NCBI RefSeq assembly: GCF_029212575.1
Contig: NZ_JARGPK010000095.1
Coordinates: 1 to 64,000, forward strand
Length of the DNA: 64,000 bases
Origin: Antarcticimicrobium sp.
Lineage (GTDB): Bacteria > Pseudomonadota > Alphaproteobacteria > Rhodobacterales > Rhodobacteraceae
Reading direction: 5' to 3'
Of the stretch, positions 35,608 through 44,155 are shown piece after piece (positions within the stretch are counted from its first letter, which is position 1; every line of letters begins with the position of its first letter). The notes beneath the pieces are model-generated. The model had not been told where the DNA came from. It worked only from the letters and a program-made list of their open reading frames with translations, and did no database searches. Made by a program: the position numbers and the translations under genes.

Positions 35608-36942
35608 ATGCAGAACTATCTTCGCAAGAATCCGCAGGTCCATTCGATCCGGGTGGCCGCCGCCGACCTCAACGGCCAGCCCCGCGGCAAGCGGATCCCG
35701 GCGCGTTTCGCCGACAAGGTGGTCAGCGACGGCACGCGCTTTCCGCTGTCGGTGATGAACCTCGACATCTGGGGCGAGGATATCGACGACAGCCCGCTGG
35801 TGTTCGAAAGCGGCGACCGCGACGGCGTGCTGCGCCCGACCGAGCGCGGCTTTGTGCCGATGCCCTGGCTCAGTTCGCCCAGCGCGCTGCTGCCGATCTG
35901 GATGTACCGCGACGATGGCCGCCCGTTCGAGGGCGATCCGCGCCACGCGCTGGCCGCCGTGCTCAATCGCTACAAGGCGCGCGGGCTCAGGCCGGTGGCG
36001 GCGGTCGAGCTGGAATTCTTTCTGATCGACGACAGCGGAAAAAGCCTCCAGGTGCCGGTCTCGCCGCGATCGCAGAAACGGCGCAAGGCCGCCGAGATCA
36101 TGTCGATCCGGGCGCTGGATGCCTTCGACACCTTCTTCGGCGATCTCTACGATGCCTGCGAGGAAATGGACATTCCCGCCGACACCGCCATTTCCGAGGC
36201 CGGGCTGGGCCAGTTCGAGATCAACCTGATGCATCAGAACGACGCCCTGCGCGCCGCCGACGATGCCTGGCTGTTCAAGATGCTGCTCAAGGGCATGGCG
36301 CGGCGGCATGGCTTTGCCGCCTCCTTCATGGCAAAACCCTACGAGGATTACTCCGGCTCGGGTCTGCACATGCATTTCTCGATCCTCGACGACGAGGGGC
36401 GCAACATCTTCGACGACGGCGGTCCGCAGGGCACCGACACCCTGCGCCACGCGGTAGCCGGATGTCTGTCTGCGATCCACGATTCTACCCTGATCCTGGC
36501 CCCCCACGGCAACAGCTACGAGCGGCTGGTGCCGGGCAATCACGCACCCACCGGCATCTGCTGGGCCTATGAGAATCGGACCGCGGCGGTGCGCATCCCC
36601 TCGGGCAACCCCGCCGCGCGCCGGATCGAGCACCGCGTCGCGGGCGGCGACGTGAACCCCTATCTGATGATGGCTGCGGTTCTGGGCGCAGCCTTGAACG
36701 GGATCGAGGACGGCATCGAGCCGCCCGAACCGATCACCGGAAACGCCTATGACCTGGATCTGCCGCAGATGCCGATTGACTGGGGCGAGGCCATCGACAT
36801 CTTTGCGAACAGCACGATCATGCCGCGCATCTTCGACCCCGCCCTGATCCGCAACTTCGTGCTGACCAAGCGGCAGGAACTGCATTACATGGCCGAGCTT
36901 TCGCCGGCCGAGCAGGTGGACATCTATCTCGACACGGTCTGA
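35608..36942 (+). CDS. Glutamine synthetase-like gamma-glutamyl ligase, copy 1
   Basis: The 444-residue GS-fold ATP ligase has a short beta-grasp N-domain (residues 1-100) and a catalytic barrel with AAVELEFFLID, SEAGLGQFEIN, SGLHMHFSI, APTGICWAYENRTAAVRIP and ARRIEHRVAGGDVNPYL. The metal, ATP and Glu-binding motifs are retained. Neighbours (PuuB-like oxidase, second GS-like gene) favour gamma-glutamylation of an amine or polyamine (PuuA/SpuI type) over ammonia assimilation. The real amine is unknown. Confidence 0.88.
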   Translation: MQNYLRKNPQVHSIRVAAADLNGQPRGKRIPARFADKVVSDGTRFPLSVMNLDIWGEDIDDSPLVFESGDRDGVLRPTERGFVPMPWLSSPSALLPIWMYRDDGRPFEGDPRHALAAVLNRYKARGLRPVAAVELEFFLIDDSGKSLQVPVSPRSQKRRKAAEIMSIRALDAFDTFFGDLYDACEEMDIPADTAISEAGLGQFEINLMHQNDALRAADDAWLFKMLLKGMARRHGFAASFMAKPYEDYSGSGLHMHFSILDDEGRNIFDDGGPQGTDTLRHAVAGCLSAIHDSTLILAPHGNSYERLVPGNHAPTGICWAYENRTAAVRIPSGNPAARRIEHRVAGGDVNPYLMMAAVLGAALNGIEDGIEPPEPITGNAYDLDLPQMPIDWGEAIDIFANSTIMPRIFDPALIRNFVLTKRQELHYMAELSPAEQVDIYLDTV

Positions 36943-37008
36943 ACCGCACATCCTTGTGCGCCTCACGGCGACAGCCTAGATTTCGACCCAACCCGCAATC
37001 GGTGACTC

Positions 37009-37692
37009 ATGAAAATCGGCATCCTGCAAACCGGCCACGCCCCCGACACCCTGATCGGTCAGATGGGGGATTACGACCAGATGTTCGAAACCCTGCTGGG
37101 CGGCCACGGCTTCACCTTCGACACCTACCCGGTGCTGGACGGCGTCCTTCCCGCCGGACCCGAGGCGGCGGACGGATGGCTGATCACCGGGTCGCGGCAC
37201 GGCGCCTATGAGGATCACGACTGGATCCCGCCGCTGGAACAGCTCATCCGCGACATCCGCGACAGCGGCAGGCCCCTGATCGGCGTCTGCTTCGGGCACC
37301 AGATCATCGCCCAGGCGCTGGGCGGCAGGGTCGAGAAATTCGCCGGCGGCTGGTCGGTCGGGCGCACCGAATACGACATGGGCGGCGAGACCGTCGCGCT
37401 GAACGCCTGGCACCAGGACCAGGTCACCCAACGCCCCGAGGCGGCGCGGGTCCTGGCCAGCAACGCCTTTTGCGAAAACGCCGTCCTGGCCTATGGCGAT
37501 TCCATCTGGACGGTGCAGCCGCATCCGGAATTCTCGCCCGAGTTCATCGACGGGCTGATCCGAACCCGTGGCAAGGGGGTGGTGCCCGACGCGCTGCTCG
37601 CCGATGCCGCGGCACACCTCGACGGGCCGCTGGACGATGCCCGCATCGTCCGTTTCATGGCCGAATTCCTCAAGAAAGTGAGGTCGCAATGA
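37009..37692 (+). CDS. Class I glutamine amidotransferase-like hydrolase
   Basis: The 227-residue protein has a GATase1 domain with nucleophile Cys94 in GVCFGHQI and a His-Glu pair in VQPHPEF. It resembles the GuaA-type GATase domain standing alone, not the PuuD hydrolase, but between two gamma-glutamyl ligases it may hydrolyse gamma-glutamyl amides (inference). Its stop overlaps the start of the second GS-like gene by 4 bases (ATGA), so the two are translationally coupled. Confidence 0.88.
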   Translation: MKIGILQTGHAPDTLIGQMGDYDQMFETLLGGHGFTFDTYPVLDGVLPAGPEAADGWLITGSRHGAYEDHDWIPPLEQLIRDIRDSGRPLIGVCFGHQIIAQALGGRVEKFAGGWSVGRTEYDMGGETVALNAWHQDQVTQRPEAARVLASNAFCENAVLAYGDSIWTVQPHPEFSPEFIDGLIRTRGKGVVPDALLADAAAHLDGPLDDARIVRFMAEFLKKVRSQ

Positions 37693-39047
37693 CCGATTGG
37701 CTGAAAACCCTGCCCGAGGCGGCGCAGGCCTATCTCGACGGGCGCCGCCTGGACGAGGTGGAGTGCATTATTTCCGACCTTCCCGGCATCGCCCGGGGCA
37801 AGGCGGTGCCGGCCAGCAAATTCGCGCGGCAAGATTATTTCCACCTGCCCGACAGCATCTTTTTCCAGACCATTACCGGCGACTGGGGCGAGGCGGCCGG
37901 AGAGGACGGGTTCATCGAGCGGGACATGATCCTGAAACCGGACATCACCACGGCCTCGGCCGCGCCCTGGACCGGCGACTGGACGCTGCAGGTGATCCAC
38001 GACGCCTTTGATCGCGACGGGGACCCGATCCCGTTCAGCCCGCGCAACGTGCTGAAACGGGTGGTCGAGCTTTACCGCGCCCAAGGCTGGAAGCCGGTGG
38101 TGGCGCCCGAGATGGAATTCTACCTGGTCGCCCGCAATGTCGATCCCGCCAAGGAGATCGAGCCGATGATGGGCCGCTCCGGCCGACCGGCGGCGGCGCG
38201 GCAGGCCTATTCGATGACCGCCGTGGACGAATTCGGCCCGGTGATCGACGACATCTACGATTTCGCCGAAGCGATGGGATTCGAGATCGACGGCATCACC
38301 CAGGAGGGCGGTGCCGGCCAGCTGGAGATCAACCTGCGCCACGGAGATCCGGTGAAACTGGCCGATGAAGTGTTTTATTTCAAGCGGTTGATCCGCGAGG
38401 CGGCGCTGCGCCACGACTGTTTCGCCACCTTCATGGCCAAGCCCATCGCGGACGAGCCGGGCAGCGCCATGCATGTGCACCATTCGATCATCGACATGGA
38501 AACCGGTGCCAACCTGTTCTCCGGCCCACAGGGCGGGGAAACCGATGCCTTCTACCATTTCATCGGCGGGTTGCAGAAACACCTGCCCTCGGCGATCGCG
38601 GTGCTGGCACCCTACGTCAACTCCTACCGCCGCTACGTGCGCGATCACGCCGCGCCCATCAACCTCAGCTGGGGCCGCGACAATCGCACCACGGGCATCC
38701 GGGTGCCGCTCTCCGGCCCCGAGGCGCGGCGGGTGGAAAACCGGCTTGCCGGGATGGACTGCAACCCCTATCTCGGCATCGCCGCGAGCCTCGCCTGCGG
38801 CTACCTCGGCCTGATGCAGGAGTTGCGCCCCGACCGCCAGCAGCGCGGCGACGCCTATAGCGACGAGCCGGACATCCCCCAGGTGATGGGCCAGGCGCTG
38901 GACGTGTTCGACGAGGCCTCCGACCTGCACGAGGTTCTGGGCGAGGAGTTCTGCCGCGTCTATGGCATCGTCAAGCGCTCGGAATACGAGGAGTTCCTGC
39001 AGGTGATCTCGCCCTGGGAGCGGGAGCACCTGCTGCTGAACGTCTGA
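37689..39047 (+). CDS. Glutamine synthetase-like gamma-glutamyl ligase, copy 2
   Basis: The 452-residue GS-fold protein is a second, clearly divergent paralogue. Motifs: APEMEFYLV, EGGAGQLEINLRHG, GSAMHVHHSI, INLSWGRDNRTTGIRVP and ARRVENRLAGMDCNPYL. The distinct residues around the amine pocket imply a different acceptor from copy 1. The C-terminus VISPWEREHLLLNV is typical of PuuA-like enzymes. It is translationally coupled to the amidotransferase. Confidence 0.9.
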   Translation: MTDWLKTLPEAAQAYLDGRRLDEVECIISDLPGIARGKAVPASKFARQDYFHLPDSIFFQTITGDWGEAAGEDGFIERDMILKPDITTASAAPWTGDWTLQVIHDAFDRDGDPIPFSPRNVLKRVVELYRAQGWKPVVAPEMEFYLVARNVDPAKEIEPMMGRSGRPAAARQAYSMTAVDEFGPVIDDIYDFAEAMGFEIDGITQEGGAGQLEINLRHGDPVKLADEVFYFKRLIREAALRHDCFATFMAKPIADEPGSAMHVHHSIIDMETGANLFSGPQGGETDAFYHFIGGLQKHLPSAIAVLAPYVNSYRRYVRDHAAPINLSWGRDNRTTGIRVPLSGPEARRVENRLAGMDCNPYLGIAASLACGYLGLMQELRPDRQQRGDAYSDEPDIPQVMGQALDVFDEASDLHEVLGEEFCRVYGIVKRSEYEEFLQVISPWEREHLLLNV

Positions 39048-39100
39048 TCCCGGACATCGGGGAGTTTTCGTCCCGAAACGTACAAAACGCGAGGACAGGC

Positions 39101-40405
39101 ATGAACCTGCTTTATTCCAACGACCGGCACGGCGAATACCCCGCAAGCTGGTACGCGGCCACCGCGCACGAGCTGGAGCGGTTCGCGCCGCTTGACGGCG
39201 CGGTCAAGGCGGATGTCTGCGTCGTCGGGGCGGGCTATACCGGCCTGTCGGCGGCGCTGCACCTGGCCGAGGCCGGGCTGTCCGTGGTGCTGCTGGAGGC
39301 GCAGCGCGTGGGCTTCGGCGCCTCGGGCCGCAACGGCGGACAACTGGGCAGCGGTCAGCGGGTGGCGCAGGACGGGCTGGAACCGCTTGTCGGCCGAGAC
39401 GAGGCAAAGACCCTCTGGCAATTGGGCGAGGATGCCAAGGATCTGGTCAAGGGGCTGGTGGCGAAACACGGTATCGACTGCGATCTGAGGCCGGGCGTGG
39501 CCTGGGCCGGATCGTCCAAGGGCGACGTGAGGCACCTGCACGACTATGCCGGGCTGCTGCAATCGCGCTATGGATATGATCAAATCGAGGCACTGGATGC
39601 CGGGGCCTTTCACGCGCTCTGCCCCTCGCCGGATTATCGCGGCGGCGTGGTCGACTGGGGCGCCGGGCACCTGCACCCGCTGAACTTTGCCCTCGGGCTG
39701 GCGCGGGCGGCACGGGATGCCGGTGTGCGCATCTTTGAGGATACCGAGGTGTTGCGGATCGACGAGGGGCAACCGGCCCGCCTGACCGGCCCGAAGGGAA
39801 CCGTCACCGCCGATCACGTGGTGCTGGCCTGCAACGGTTATCTCGGCGGGCTGAACGGCAAGGTCACCGCGCGGGTGATGCCGATCAACAACTTCGTCGC
39901 CGCGACCGAGCCGTTGGGCGAGGACGCCGCGAAAGTGCTGACCAAGGACATCGCCGTCGCCGACAGCCGCTTTGTCGTCAACTACTTCCGCCTCAGCGCC
40001 GACAAGCGTCTGCTGTTCGGCGGCGGCGAAAGCTATGGCTACCGGTTCCCCGCCGATATTGCCGCCAAGGTGCGCAAGCCGATGTGCGAGATCTATCCGC
40101 ATCTGCGCGACGTCAGGATCGACTATGCCTGGGGCGGCACGCTGGCGATCACCATGAAGCGTCTGCCCTATCTCGCGCGGGTGGCGCCCAACATCCTGTC
40201 CGCCTCGGGCTATTCCGGGCACGGGGTCGGCACCGCCACCCACGCGGGCCAGTTGATGGCGCAGGCGATCCGGGGCGAAGCGGAGGGGTTCGACACCATG
40301 GCGCGGCTGCCCAACTCGCCGTTTCCCGGCGGGCCGGCGCTGCGCAACCCGCTGCTGGTGCTGGCGATGACATGGTTCTCGCTGCGCGACCGGCTGGGGA
40401 TCTGA
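39101..40405 (+). CDS. FAD-dependent oxidase, PuuB-like (DAO family)
   Basis: This 434-residue flavoenzyme has a FAD motif VVGAGYTGLSAALHLAEAG (about 41-59), GFGASGRNGGQLGSGQR, and the C-terminal AWGGTLAITMKRLPYL and GYSGHGVGTATHAGQL segments. It corresponds to gamma-glutamylputrescine oxidase, which oxidises the gamma-glutamylated amine to an aldehyde. The aldehyde dehydrogenase and final gamma-glutamyl-GABA hydrolase of the classical Puu pathway are not in the window. Confidence 0.9.
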   Translation: MNLLYSNDRHGEYPASWYAATAHELERFAPLDGAVKADVCVVGAGYTGLSAALHLAEAGLSVVLLEAQRVGFGASGRNGGQLGSGQRVAQDGLEPLVGRDEAKTLWQLGEDAKDLVKGLVAKHGIDCDLRPGVAWAGSSKGDVRHLHDYAGLLQSRYGYDQIEALDAGAFHALCPSPDYRGGVVDWGAGHLHPLNFALGLARAARDAGVRIFEDTEVLRIDEGQPARLTGPKGTVTADHVVLACNGYLGGLNGKVTARVMPINNFVAATEPLGEDAAKVLTKDIAVADSRFVVNYFRLSADKRLLFGGGESYGYRFPADIAAKVRKPMCEIYPHLRDVRIDYAWGGTLAITMKRLPYLARVAPNILSASGYSGHGVGTATHAGQLMAQAIRGEAEGFDTMARLPNSPFPGGPALRNPLLVLAMTWFSLRDRLGI

Positions 40406-40480
40406 CACCGCCGCCTGTTTCCCATCTGCAGCTCAGATCGTGCCAGCGGCCGGATTTTGCCCGTCGGGCGGTGTGTGCGC

Positions 40481-40509
40481 TTGGCTTTTCGCCTTCTTCG
40501 TTTTATATT
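40481..40509 (+). promoter_or_regulatory. Candidate sigma-70-like promoter for the DegT-family gene
   Basis: TTGGCT (40481-40486) and TATATT (40504-40509) are spaced 17 bases apart. An AT-rich stretch follows, then an AAGGAAA ribosome binding site before the ATG at 40540. The 134-base gap after the oxidase gene would fit a separate transcription start. Confidence 0.4.
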
Positions 40510-40539
40510 TTTGAAAGGCTCTATTAAGGAAACAGAAAT

Positions 40540-41757
40540 ATGACACGCATCCCGAACGTCCATGACGCCGAGCCCATTCCCCCCGCCGCGCGCGAGGCCA
40601 TCGACGCGCTGCTGCAATCGGGCGACCTGTTCCGCTATACCGCGCCGCAGGATGCGCCCGTCGCATTGCTGGAGCGGGAGTTCGCGGAGATGATCGGCAG
40701 CAAGTACGCGCTGGCGGTGTCCTCCTGTTCGGCGGCGCTGTTCCTGTCGCTCAAGGCGCTGGGCCTGCCGCGCGACGCGCGGGTGCTGATCCCCGGCTTT
40801 ACCTTTGCCGCGGTGCCCTCTTCGGTGGTGCATGCGGATTGCCAGCCGGTGCTCTGCGAGGTGGGCGAGAATTACCGGGTGAACCTGGCCGATTTCGAGG
40901 CCAGGCTGGACCGGGACATTTCCGCCGTCATCATCAGCCACATGCGCGGCCATACCAGCGACATGGACGCGATCATGGCGCTGTGCGATGCGCGCGGCAT
41001 TCCGGTGATCGAGGATGCGGCGCATTCGCTGGGCACCGTCTGGGATGGCAAGAACATCGGCACCATCGGCAAGATCGGCTGTTTCTCGTTCCAGTCCTAC
41101 AAGATGATCAACGCCGGCGAGGGCGGGATAATGATCACCGACGACGCCGATCTGGTGGCCCGCGCGGTGATCATGTCGGGCGCCTATGAGCACAACTGGA
41201 AAAAGCACAAGGGGCCGCGTGGCGACAATACCGGCGCGCTGGAGGCTGCCTTTGGCCGCTGGCAGAACCGGCTGCCGCTCTATAACCTGCGGATGAGCAA
41301 CCTTTCGGCGGCGGTGATCCGCCCGCAGCTGCCCGAACTGCTGCGCCGGGTGCGCGACGGGCGCGCCAACCACGACCACGTGGCGGCAAGGCTGAACAGC
41401 TCGCCCTTCCTGTCGGTGCCCGAACCGCTGGGACCGGAGGTGCGCGCGCCGGATTCGATCCAGTTCAACCTGGTCGGGCTGGACGAGGGCCAGACCCGCG
41501 CCTTTGCCGAGGCCGCCGGGGCCAACGGGGTCAAGGTGCAGGTCTTTGGCCTCAGCGCTGACAACGCCCGCGCCTTCTGGAACTGGCAGTTCATCGCGGA
41601 TCTGCCGGAACTGCCGCAGACCCGGGCGATGCTGATGCAGGCCTGCGACGTGCGGCTGCCGGTCTATCTGAAGTCCGACCAACTGGATGCCATCGCGGAG
41701 GTGCTGATCGGTGCCGCCGCCGAGGCCGCCGGCCCGGTTCGCGCCTTCGGTACCTGA
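40540..41757 (+). CDS. DegT/DnrJ/EryC1/StrS-family PLP aminotransferase
   Basis: The 405-residue fold type I aminotransferase has SSCSAALFLSLKALG (phosphate cup), PGFTFAAVPS, VIEDAAHSLGTVWDGK (Asp that pairs with PLP nitrogen) and CFSFQSYKMINAGEGG with the Schiff-base Lys. Family members usually make amino sugars for polysaccharides and antibiotics. Here no sugar genes are near and the location in an amine-catabolism locus is unusual, so the substrate may be a small keto or amino compound. Confidence 0.88.
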   Translation: MTRIPNVHDAEPIPPAAREAIDALLQSGDLFRYTAPQDAPVALLEREFAEMIGSKYALAVSSCSAALFLSLKALGLPRDARVLIPGFTFAAVPSSVVHADCQPVLCEVGENYRVNLADFEARLDRDISAVIISHMRGHTSDMDAIMALCDARGIPVIEDAAHSLGTVWDGKNIGTIGKIGCFSFQSYKMINAGEGGIMITDDADLVARAVIMSGAYEHNWKKHKGPRGDNTGALEAAFGRWQNRLPLYNLRMSNLSAAVIRPQLPELLRRVRDGRANHDHVAARLNSSPFLSVPEPLGPEVRAPDSIQFNLVGLDEGQTRAFAEAAGANGVKVQVFGLSADNARAFWNWQFIADLPELPQTRAMLMQACDVRLPVYLKSDQLDAIAEVLIGAAAEAAGPVRAFGT

Positions 41758-41835
41758 GGGACCTGGGTGCGGGCCCTGCCCCGCGCCGCACTCAAATCCC
41801 TTGTCAAACCGCCCAACGCGCGCCACGCTTGAGCC

Positions 41836-42738
41836 ATGAGCGATCTTTCCCACGGCGCCGCCTGGATGGACGGCCGCATCCTGCCGATTTCCGAGGCCTC
41901 GATCGGGGTGACCGACTGGGGCGTGACCCATTCCGACATCGCCTATGACGTGGTGCCGGTCTGGGGCGGGGCGTTTTTCCGGCTGGAGGACTATCTCGAA
42001 CGGTTCCTTGCCTCGGTCGCGTCACAGCGGATGGACATCCTGATGGATGCGGGCGAGGTGCAGGGCGCGCTGCACGAGATGGTTGCCGCCTCGGGGTTGA
42101 AGGGCGCCTATGTTTCCATGGTCGCCGCGCGCGGGCGCAACCCGGTCCCGGGCAGCCGCGACCCGCGCGATTGCCAGAACCATTTCTATGCCTGGTGCGT
42201 GCCCTACGTCCATATCGTCAAACCCGATGCGGCCGACCGGGGAACCACCGTCTGGATTGCCAAGTCGGTGCGCCGCATCCCGCAGGACAGCGTCAACCCG
42301 CGGGTCAAGAACTATCACTGGGGGGATTTCACCTCCGGCCTGTTCGAGGCCAAGGACAAGGGGTTCGAGACCACGATGCTGCTCGATCACGAGGGCAACG
42401 TGACCGAAGGGCCGGGGTTCAACGTCTTCGCGGTGTTCGGCGACCGGGTGGTGACCTCGGAGCATGGGGTGCTGCACGGGATCACCCGGCGCACGGTGCT
42501 GGAGATGGCGACGGCGCGCGGGCTGACGGTGGAAACCCGGCCGCTGCCGCTCGACGAATTGCAGGAGGCCGACGAGGTGTTCCTGTCGTCCTCCGGCGGC
42601 GGGGTGATCCCGGTGGTGCAGGTCGATGAGCGGCGGTTTTCCAACGGCGCGCCGGGCCCGGTGGCGCGGGCGCTGCGGCAGACCTATTTCGAATGGCTGG
42701 AAGAGCCGCGCTTTCGCAGCCCGATCCGTTACGACTGA
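41836..42738 (+). CDS. Class IV PLP aminotransferase (branched-chain/D-amino-acid type)
   Basis: The 300-residue fold type IV enzyme has EASIGVTDWGVTHSDIAYD, the Schiff-base Lys in PRVKNYHWGDF, GNVTEGPGFNVFAV and GVLHGITRRTVLE. The substrate cannot be fixed from sequence. The SSSGGGVIPVVQVDER segment replaces the TAA/GT residues seen in classical IlvE, hinting at a non-branched-chain donor. It is the last gene of the putative amine locus and converges on phaR. Confidence 0.85.
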   Translation: MSDLSHGAAWMDGRILPISEASIGVTDWGVTHSDIAYDVVPVWGGAFFRLEDYLERFLASVASQRMDILMDAGEVQGALHEMVAASGLKGAYVSMVAARGRNPVPGSRDPRDCQNHFYAWCVPYVHIVKPDAADRGTTVWIAKSVRRIPQDSVNPRVKNYHWGDFTSGLFEAKDKGFETTMLLDHEGNVTEGPGFNVFAVFGDRVVTSEHGVLHGITRRTVLEMATARGLTVETRPLPLDELQEADEVFLSSSGGGVIPVVQVDERRFSNGAPGPVARALRQTYFEWLEEPRFRSPIRYD

Positions 42739-42773
42739 CCGCGCGCGGCTGGAACCGGGGTTTCCGGGGCGAC

Positions 42774-43328
42774 CTATTTCAGCTTCGACAGCTTGTCCTG
42801 AAGCTCGGCGAGCTGCTTCTTGATCGCATCGAGGTCCTCGCTGCCGGCGCCGGGAACTCCGCCCTCGCCCTCCGGGCCGGACCAGCCGCCGCCGAGGCCG
42901 CCGGTCATCGCCTTCAGGAAGGCCTCTTGCTGCGCCTGCATCGCCTCGAACCCGGGCATCTTGGCCATCGGGTTCATCGCGCTCATGTTCTCCATCATCT
43001 TCGACTGGCTTTCGCGCAGCATCTCGAAGGAGGATTGCAGAAACTGCGGCATCATGCCGCCGCCCGGCAGCATGTAGGCGCGCACCAGGTCGTTCAGCAC
43101 GTTGACCGGCAGCACGTTTTCGCCGCGGCTTTCATGCTCGGCGATGATCTGCAGCAGGTATTGCCGGGTCAGGTCGTCGCCGGTTTTCAGATCGACGATC
43201 TGCACCTCGCGGCCCGCGCGAATAAAGCCTGCGATATCTTCCAGCGTGACGTAATCGCTGGTCTCGGTGTTGTAGAGCCGGCGGCTGGCATAACGCTTGA
43301 TCAGCAGCGGTTTCTGGTCTTCGGCCAC
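42774..43328 (-). CDS. phaR: Polyhydroxyalkanoate synthesis repressor PhaR
   Basis: The 184-residue protein starts at GTG 43328, chosen because GGAGGG lies 6 bases upstream; an earlier TTG lacks one. The N-terminal PHB-accumulation regulatory domain (IKRYASRRLYNTETSDYVTL, about 8-27) binds DNA. The central helices bind PHB granules, and a C-terminal helix (AIKKQLAELQDKLSKL) may oligomerise. PhaR represses phasin genes until PHB titrates it. Operator-like sites occur upstream of both phasin genes and between phaC and phaZ. Confidence 0.95.
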   Translation of the reverse strand: MAEDQKPLLIKRYASRRLYNTETSDYVTLEDIAGFIRAGREVQIVDLKTGDDLTRQYLLQIIAEHESRGENVLPVNVLNDLVRAYMLPGGGMMPQFLQSSFEMLRESQSKMMENMSAMNPMAKMPGFEAMQAQQEAFLKAMTGGLGGGWSGPEGEGGVPGAGSEDLDAIKKQLAELQDKLSKLK

Positions 43329-43369
43329 GTCTCGCCCTCCAAACACGATGCGTTGCGGCAAACACTAAG

Positions 43370-43410
43370 CGAGCGCAAAACAAAAAGAAAGAGCGGGCCC
43401 GAAGGCCCGC
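43370..43410 (-). terminator. Terminator after phaP copy 1
   Basis: A 7-bp GC stem GCGGGCC/GGCCCGC (43393-43399 with 43404-43410) with a 4-base loop is followed on the minus strand by a T-rich run (complement of 43371-43392). It lies between phaP copy 1 and phaR, so phaR probably relies on its own promoter or on read-through. Confidence 0.75.
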
Positions 43411-43438
43411 CCCATTGTTTCCGATGCTGCGACGCGGC

Positions 43439-43903
43439 TTACTTGGCGCGGGCTGCCGGCTTCTTGGCGGCGGCCGCCGGTTTGGCGGCGGCGGTCATGT
43501 CGCTGGCGGCCTTCTGCATGGCGGCCGAGGCCTCCTGGCCCATGTCCTTGCCGGCGGAAACCATCAGCTCGACGGTGTCCATCTGCACCTTCTTGGCAAT
43601 TTCGGCAAAGGCGGCCATGTTCTCGGCGGCGACCTCGGCCGAGGCCGACGCGAAATCGCTCATGGCCTTGGCATAGTCGGCCGGCTCGGCCTTGGCCTTG
43701 GCGATCTCGTTCACCTTGGCCAGGGTGTCCTGGGCCCAATGGCTGGACAGTTCGGCGGATTTGCCGGCGGCCTCGAGGGCCACGCCCGAGAGCTTCTCGC
43801 TCAGCGCGGCAGAGGTCTTGAAGGCCTCGTCCATGGCGGAGGTGTCCACGGGGAAAGCGCTCATCATGTCTTTCAGGATCTCGGAATAATCTTTGTTGGT
43901 CAT
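43439..43903 (-). CDS. phaP: Phasin, copy 1
   Basis: This 154-residue helical granule-coat protein has the phasin domain (VALEAAGKSAELSSHW, AKAMSDFASASAEVAAENMAAF, MDTVELMVSAGKD) and a Lys/Ala/Pro-rich C-terminal tail. Phasins coat PHA granules and control their size and number. Two PhaR-type sites lie 70 and 100 bases upstream. It is a tandem paralogue of copy 2. Confidence 0.93.
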   Translation of the reverse strand: MTNKDYSEILKDMMSAFPVDTSAMDEAFKTSAALSEKLSGVALEAAGKSAELSSHWAQDTLAKVNEIAKAKAEPADYAKAMSDFASASAEVAAENMAAFAEIAKKVQMDTVELMVSAGKDMGQEASAAMQKAASDMTAAAKPAAAAKKPAARAK

Positions 43904-43972
43904 GGGTCTGGTCCTTTAATTCTCGGGGTCATCCGGGCCGGGGCCCGCTGTCTTCTGAATTGTATATGAATG

Positions 43973-44013
43973 CTGCACTGCAGCAATTCAAGGCCCTTTT
44001 TGCTGCAATGCAG
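43973..44013. promoter_or_regulatory. PhaR operator pair upstream of phasin copy 1
   Basis: Two inverted repeats, CTGC-ACT-GCAG (43973-43983) and CTGC-AAT-GCAG (44003-44013), sit 30 bases apart and are each flanked by TG/CA extensions. They match the CTGC-N3-GCAG element described for PhaR in Rhodobacter and Paracoccus. Confidence 0.85.
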
Positions 44014-44068
44014 CATTTTTTTCATTCGCCCTGCCCGGGCGCCGTGACGGCGGCATGAAAGCGGCATG

Positions 44069-44098
44069 AAAAAAGGGCAGGTCTTTCGACCTGCCCTT
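44069..44098 (-). terminator. Terminator after phaP copy 2
   Basis: A perfect 11-bp stem (44073-44083 with 44088-44098) with a 4-base loop is followed on the minus strand by six T residues. It lies 57 bases past the copy 2 stop and upstream of the copy 1 operators, isolating the two phasin genes. Confidence 0.88.
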
Positions 44099-44155
44099 GC
44101 GCTCTTGCACCGGTTGGGAGGAGAGAGGTGCAAAGCAATAGTTTGTTCGCCTGCC

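Noticed and set aside
42739-42773. Hairpin between the class IV aminotransferase and phaR as a terminator
   Set aside because: The arms around GGAACC...GGTTTCC pair imperfectly and there is no T-run on either strand.
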